From Ariolimax columbianus (taxonomy: Eukaryota; Mollusca; Gastropoda; Stylommatophora; Arionidae): DNA of 64,000 nt. The stretch's first letter is position 1, and each line of letters starts with the position of its first letter. The DNA lies in NCBI GenBank assembly GCA_036924085.1, contig JAVGWX010000019.1, forward strand, positions 9,380,361 to 9,444,360, read 5' to 3'. A program made the position numbers and the translations under genes. Shown in pieces: positions 62,386 to 64,000 of the stretch. Below the pieces are notes generated by a model. That model was not told the DNA's origin and made no database searches. It saw nothing but the letters and a program-made list of their open reading frames with translations.

Positions 62386-63255
62386 TTTAAATTTTTTTTT
62401 GTAAAATGTTTGCCTCTCTGTATTTTACTGGCGGAAGCATCTTCATTTCACCCCGGACCGTAGTCATTTAGGTTATATCAAGATTTATTAACTAGTGCTT
62501 GGATACGTATGTGCGTCTGAATGTACCTATGATACTTAGGGTGATCTAAGTGGTTAACCCACATATAAGTGCAATTCAAGAGCCTCCCCATAAGAGCGCG
62601 CGTTACAGTTGCGTAAGAGTGCGTGTGTGTGCATCTGTACCCTATGGACGGTCAGATTGCGGATATAGCCATACGATTGCATGTCCAGGATACGCCTTTA
62701 GTTGCGTATGTGGAAGACCTCGTCACGACATACTAAATGGCGTTAACAAACGTTATTTAGGAAATTACATGATGTGTTTGGTGGTAGGTCATTCGAAAAT
62801 TCGCCAACAATTTGATAGAACGATATGTCACGCTAGTACATGCTTTGTACACAATTTTAGCACTCTGGGGAAGTTGTTAAGAGTATGAAAAATAGAAGTC
62901 TGTCCAAACGGGCAACAATTACGGTCTCGCCAAGTTAAATAAGAGCTTTTAACAAGAAACACACTGTATCTGCAGACTTTCAATAAAAAACACACCACAA
63001 TAATCAAATAATAAGAATAAAACGATTGAAAATAATCGATAAAAATATAAATTTTAATGAAATCAACGAATTCTAAATTTGCAACACATTTGAAAGCAAT
63101 GAAAATTGAGAGGTCAACACGAAGATATACGTACAATAATCTTGTTAGTTATGTCACTTATTCGTGTTGTCAAGATGCGGACTCCTCCCCTTCTTTAAAA
63201 ATAATGTACACGAGTTTTAAATAGATGTGCCGCCTTTTGTTATCCTTACCTCCAC
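62386..63255. other. unrecognised AT-rich DNA
   Basis: Open frames at 62550-62888 (+) and 62828-63136 (-) have no domain I recognise. Confidence 0.3.
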
Positions 63256-63279
63256 CTACACCACCCCACCCCTCACCCT

Positions 63280-63845
63280 GTTATTGAAATTAATATGTTA
63301 TCCTTCCCTCTTCCTCTTCTCTCTTCTCTCTCTCCCCCACCCCCACCACACCCCCCAATTTAAATTGATATGTTATCCTTCCCTATTTCTCTTTTCTCTC
63401 TCTTCCCCCCCCCAATTTAAATTGATATGTTATCCTTCCCTATTTCTCTTTTCTCTCTCTTCCCCCCCCCCCAATTTAAATTGATATGTTATCCTTCCCT
63501 ATTTCTCTTTTCTCTCTCCCCCCCCCCCCCCCAATTTAAATTGATATGTTATTCTTCCCTATTTCTCTTTTCTCTCTCTTCCCCCCCCCCCAATTTAAAT
63601 TGATATGTTATCCTTCCCTATTTCTCTTTTCTCTCTCTTCCCCCCCCCCCAATTTAAATTGATATGTTATCCTTCCCTATTTCTCTTTTCTCTCTCTTCC
63701 CCCCCCCCCCAATTTAAATTGATATGTTATCCTTCCCTATTTCTCTTTTTTCTCTCTTCCCCCCCCCCCCCCAATTTAAATTGACATGTTATCCTTCCCT
63801 CTTCCTTTTCTCTCTATCTCCCCCCCCCCCTCCCCATTTTGATTG
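63280..63845. repeat. 57-62 bp poly-C/pyrimidine satellite
   Basis: About nine copies of 'aatttaaattgatatgttat', 'ccttccctatttctcttttc' and a C-run. Starts at 63357, 63414, 63473, 63533, 63592, 63651, 63711 and 63773. Most length change is in the C-run (about 8-14). Confidence 0.95.
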
Positions 63846-64000
63846 ACATATTATGCCCCTCCCCCTCCCGGAATTTCCCTTCTTCTAGCACCCTCCCCCA
63901 TTTTGTAACTGACATGATGTTATCATTCCCCTCCTCTGACAGCCCTAACCCCCCGACCACATTTTAAAGTCCTAATGTTTTCCCGTCTTCCACCTTCCTT
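63846..64000. other. pyrimidine-rich edge of the satellite
   Basis: Degenerate units ('cattttgattgacatattat', 'cccattttgtaactgacatg') trail to the window end. Confidence 0.6.

Overview
The window is animal genomic DNA with spliced genes and very high repeat content. It suggests a lophotrochozoan, most likely a mollusc and perhaps a heterobranch gastropod. This rests on the 18S rRNA segment (a metazoan core with a GC-rich V4 region), short exons in long repeat-filled introns, and the kinds of LINE, SINE and Penelope-like element present. The species assignment is inference.

The one host protein gene I can name lies on the minus strand across about 4.0-17.5 kb. Six exons (17344-17477, 13319-13392, 12026-12092, 9740-9894, 7545-7711, 4021-4157) join in phase at proper splice sites and encode the central part of a SID-1/SIDT family membrane protein, the family linked to dsRNA uptake. 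The 5' and 3' exons were not found. Its introns hold minisatellites with periods of 85, 31, 19, 59 and 131 bp, three SINE families and several LINE pieces.

The 21.7-36.3 kb region starts at a 100-N assembly gap. It is a tandem array of a 2,632-bp unit, each with an intron-containing elongator tRNA-Met(CAT) gene, a SINE, a tRNA 3' half and fragments of two LINEs. Four units look identical. The first, at the gap, carries many small indels, and the last is diverged. More tRNA-Met genes and relics with related flanks lie at 37.2, 41.0, 42.2, 44.8, 46.0 and 47.1 kb, which looks like an older, transposon-invaded tRNA-Met cluster.

The 48.1-54.4 kb region is the most notable part. An 824-bp piece of 18S rRNA joins directly to a full-length non-LTR retrotransposon (LINE-alpha) with an intact 1302-aa ORF (AP-endonuclease, RT, RNase H, CCHC knuckle). 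The LINE 5' region repeats an 18S-derived segment plus a conserved hairpin. The whole 18S-LINE composite is flanked by a 10-bp direct repeat, so it probably inserted as one retrotransposed RNA. Three truncated LINE-alpha copies elsewhere have 12-14 bp duplications or form a SINE-LINE chimera.

The 54.7-57.8 kb region is a minus-strand LINE broken by a Penelope-like element (GIY-YIG domain, hammerhead-like motif, 12-bp duplication), a SINE with its own duplication, and a dispersed repeat. The 58-64 kb region is AT-rich, with a diverged RNase H fragment, a minus-strand RT fragment with a 57-bp minisatellite at its 3' end, and a poly-C/pyrimidine satellite.

Names such as SINE-A/B/C, LINE-alpha/beta/gamma/delta and Rpt-B/C/D are local labels for families seen here. 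Most short open frames are accidents of tandem repeats whose period is a multiple of three.
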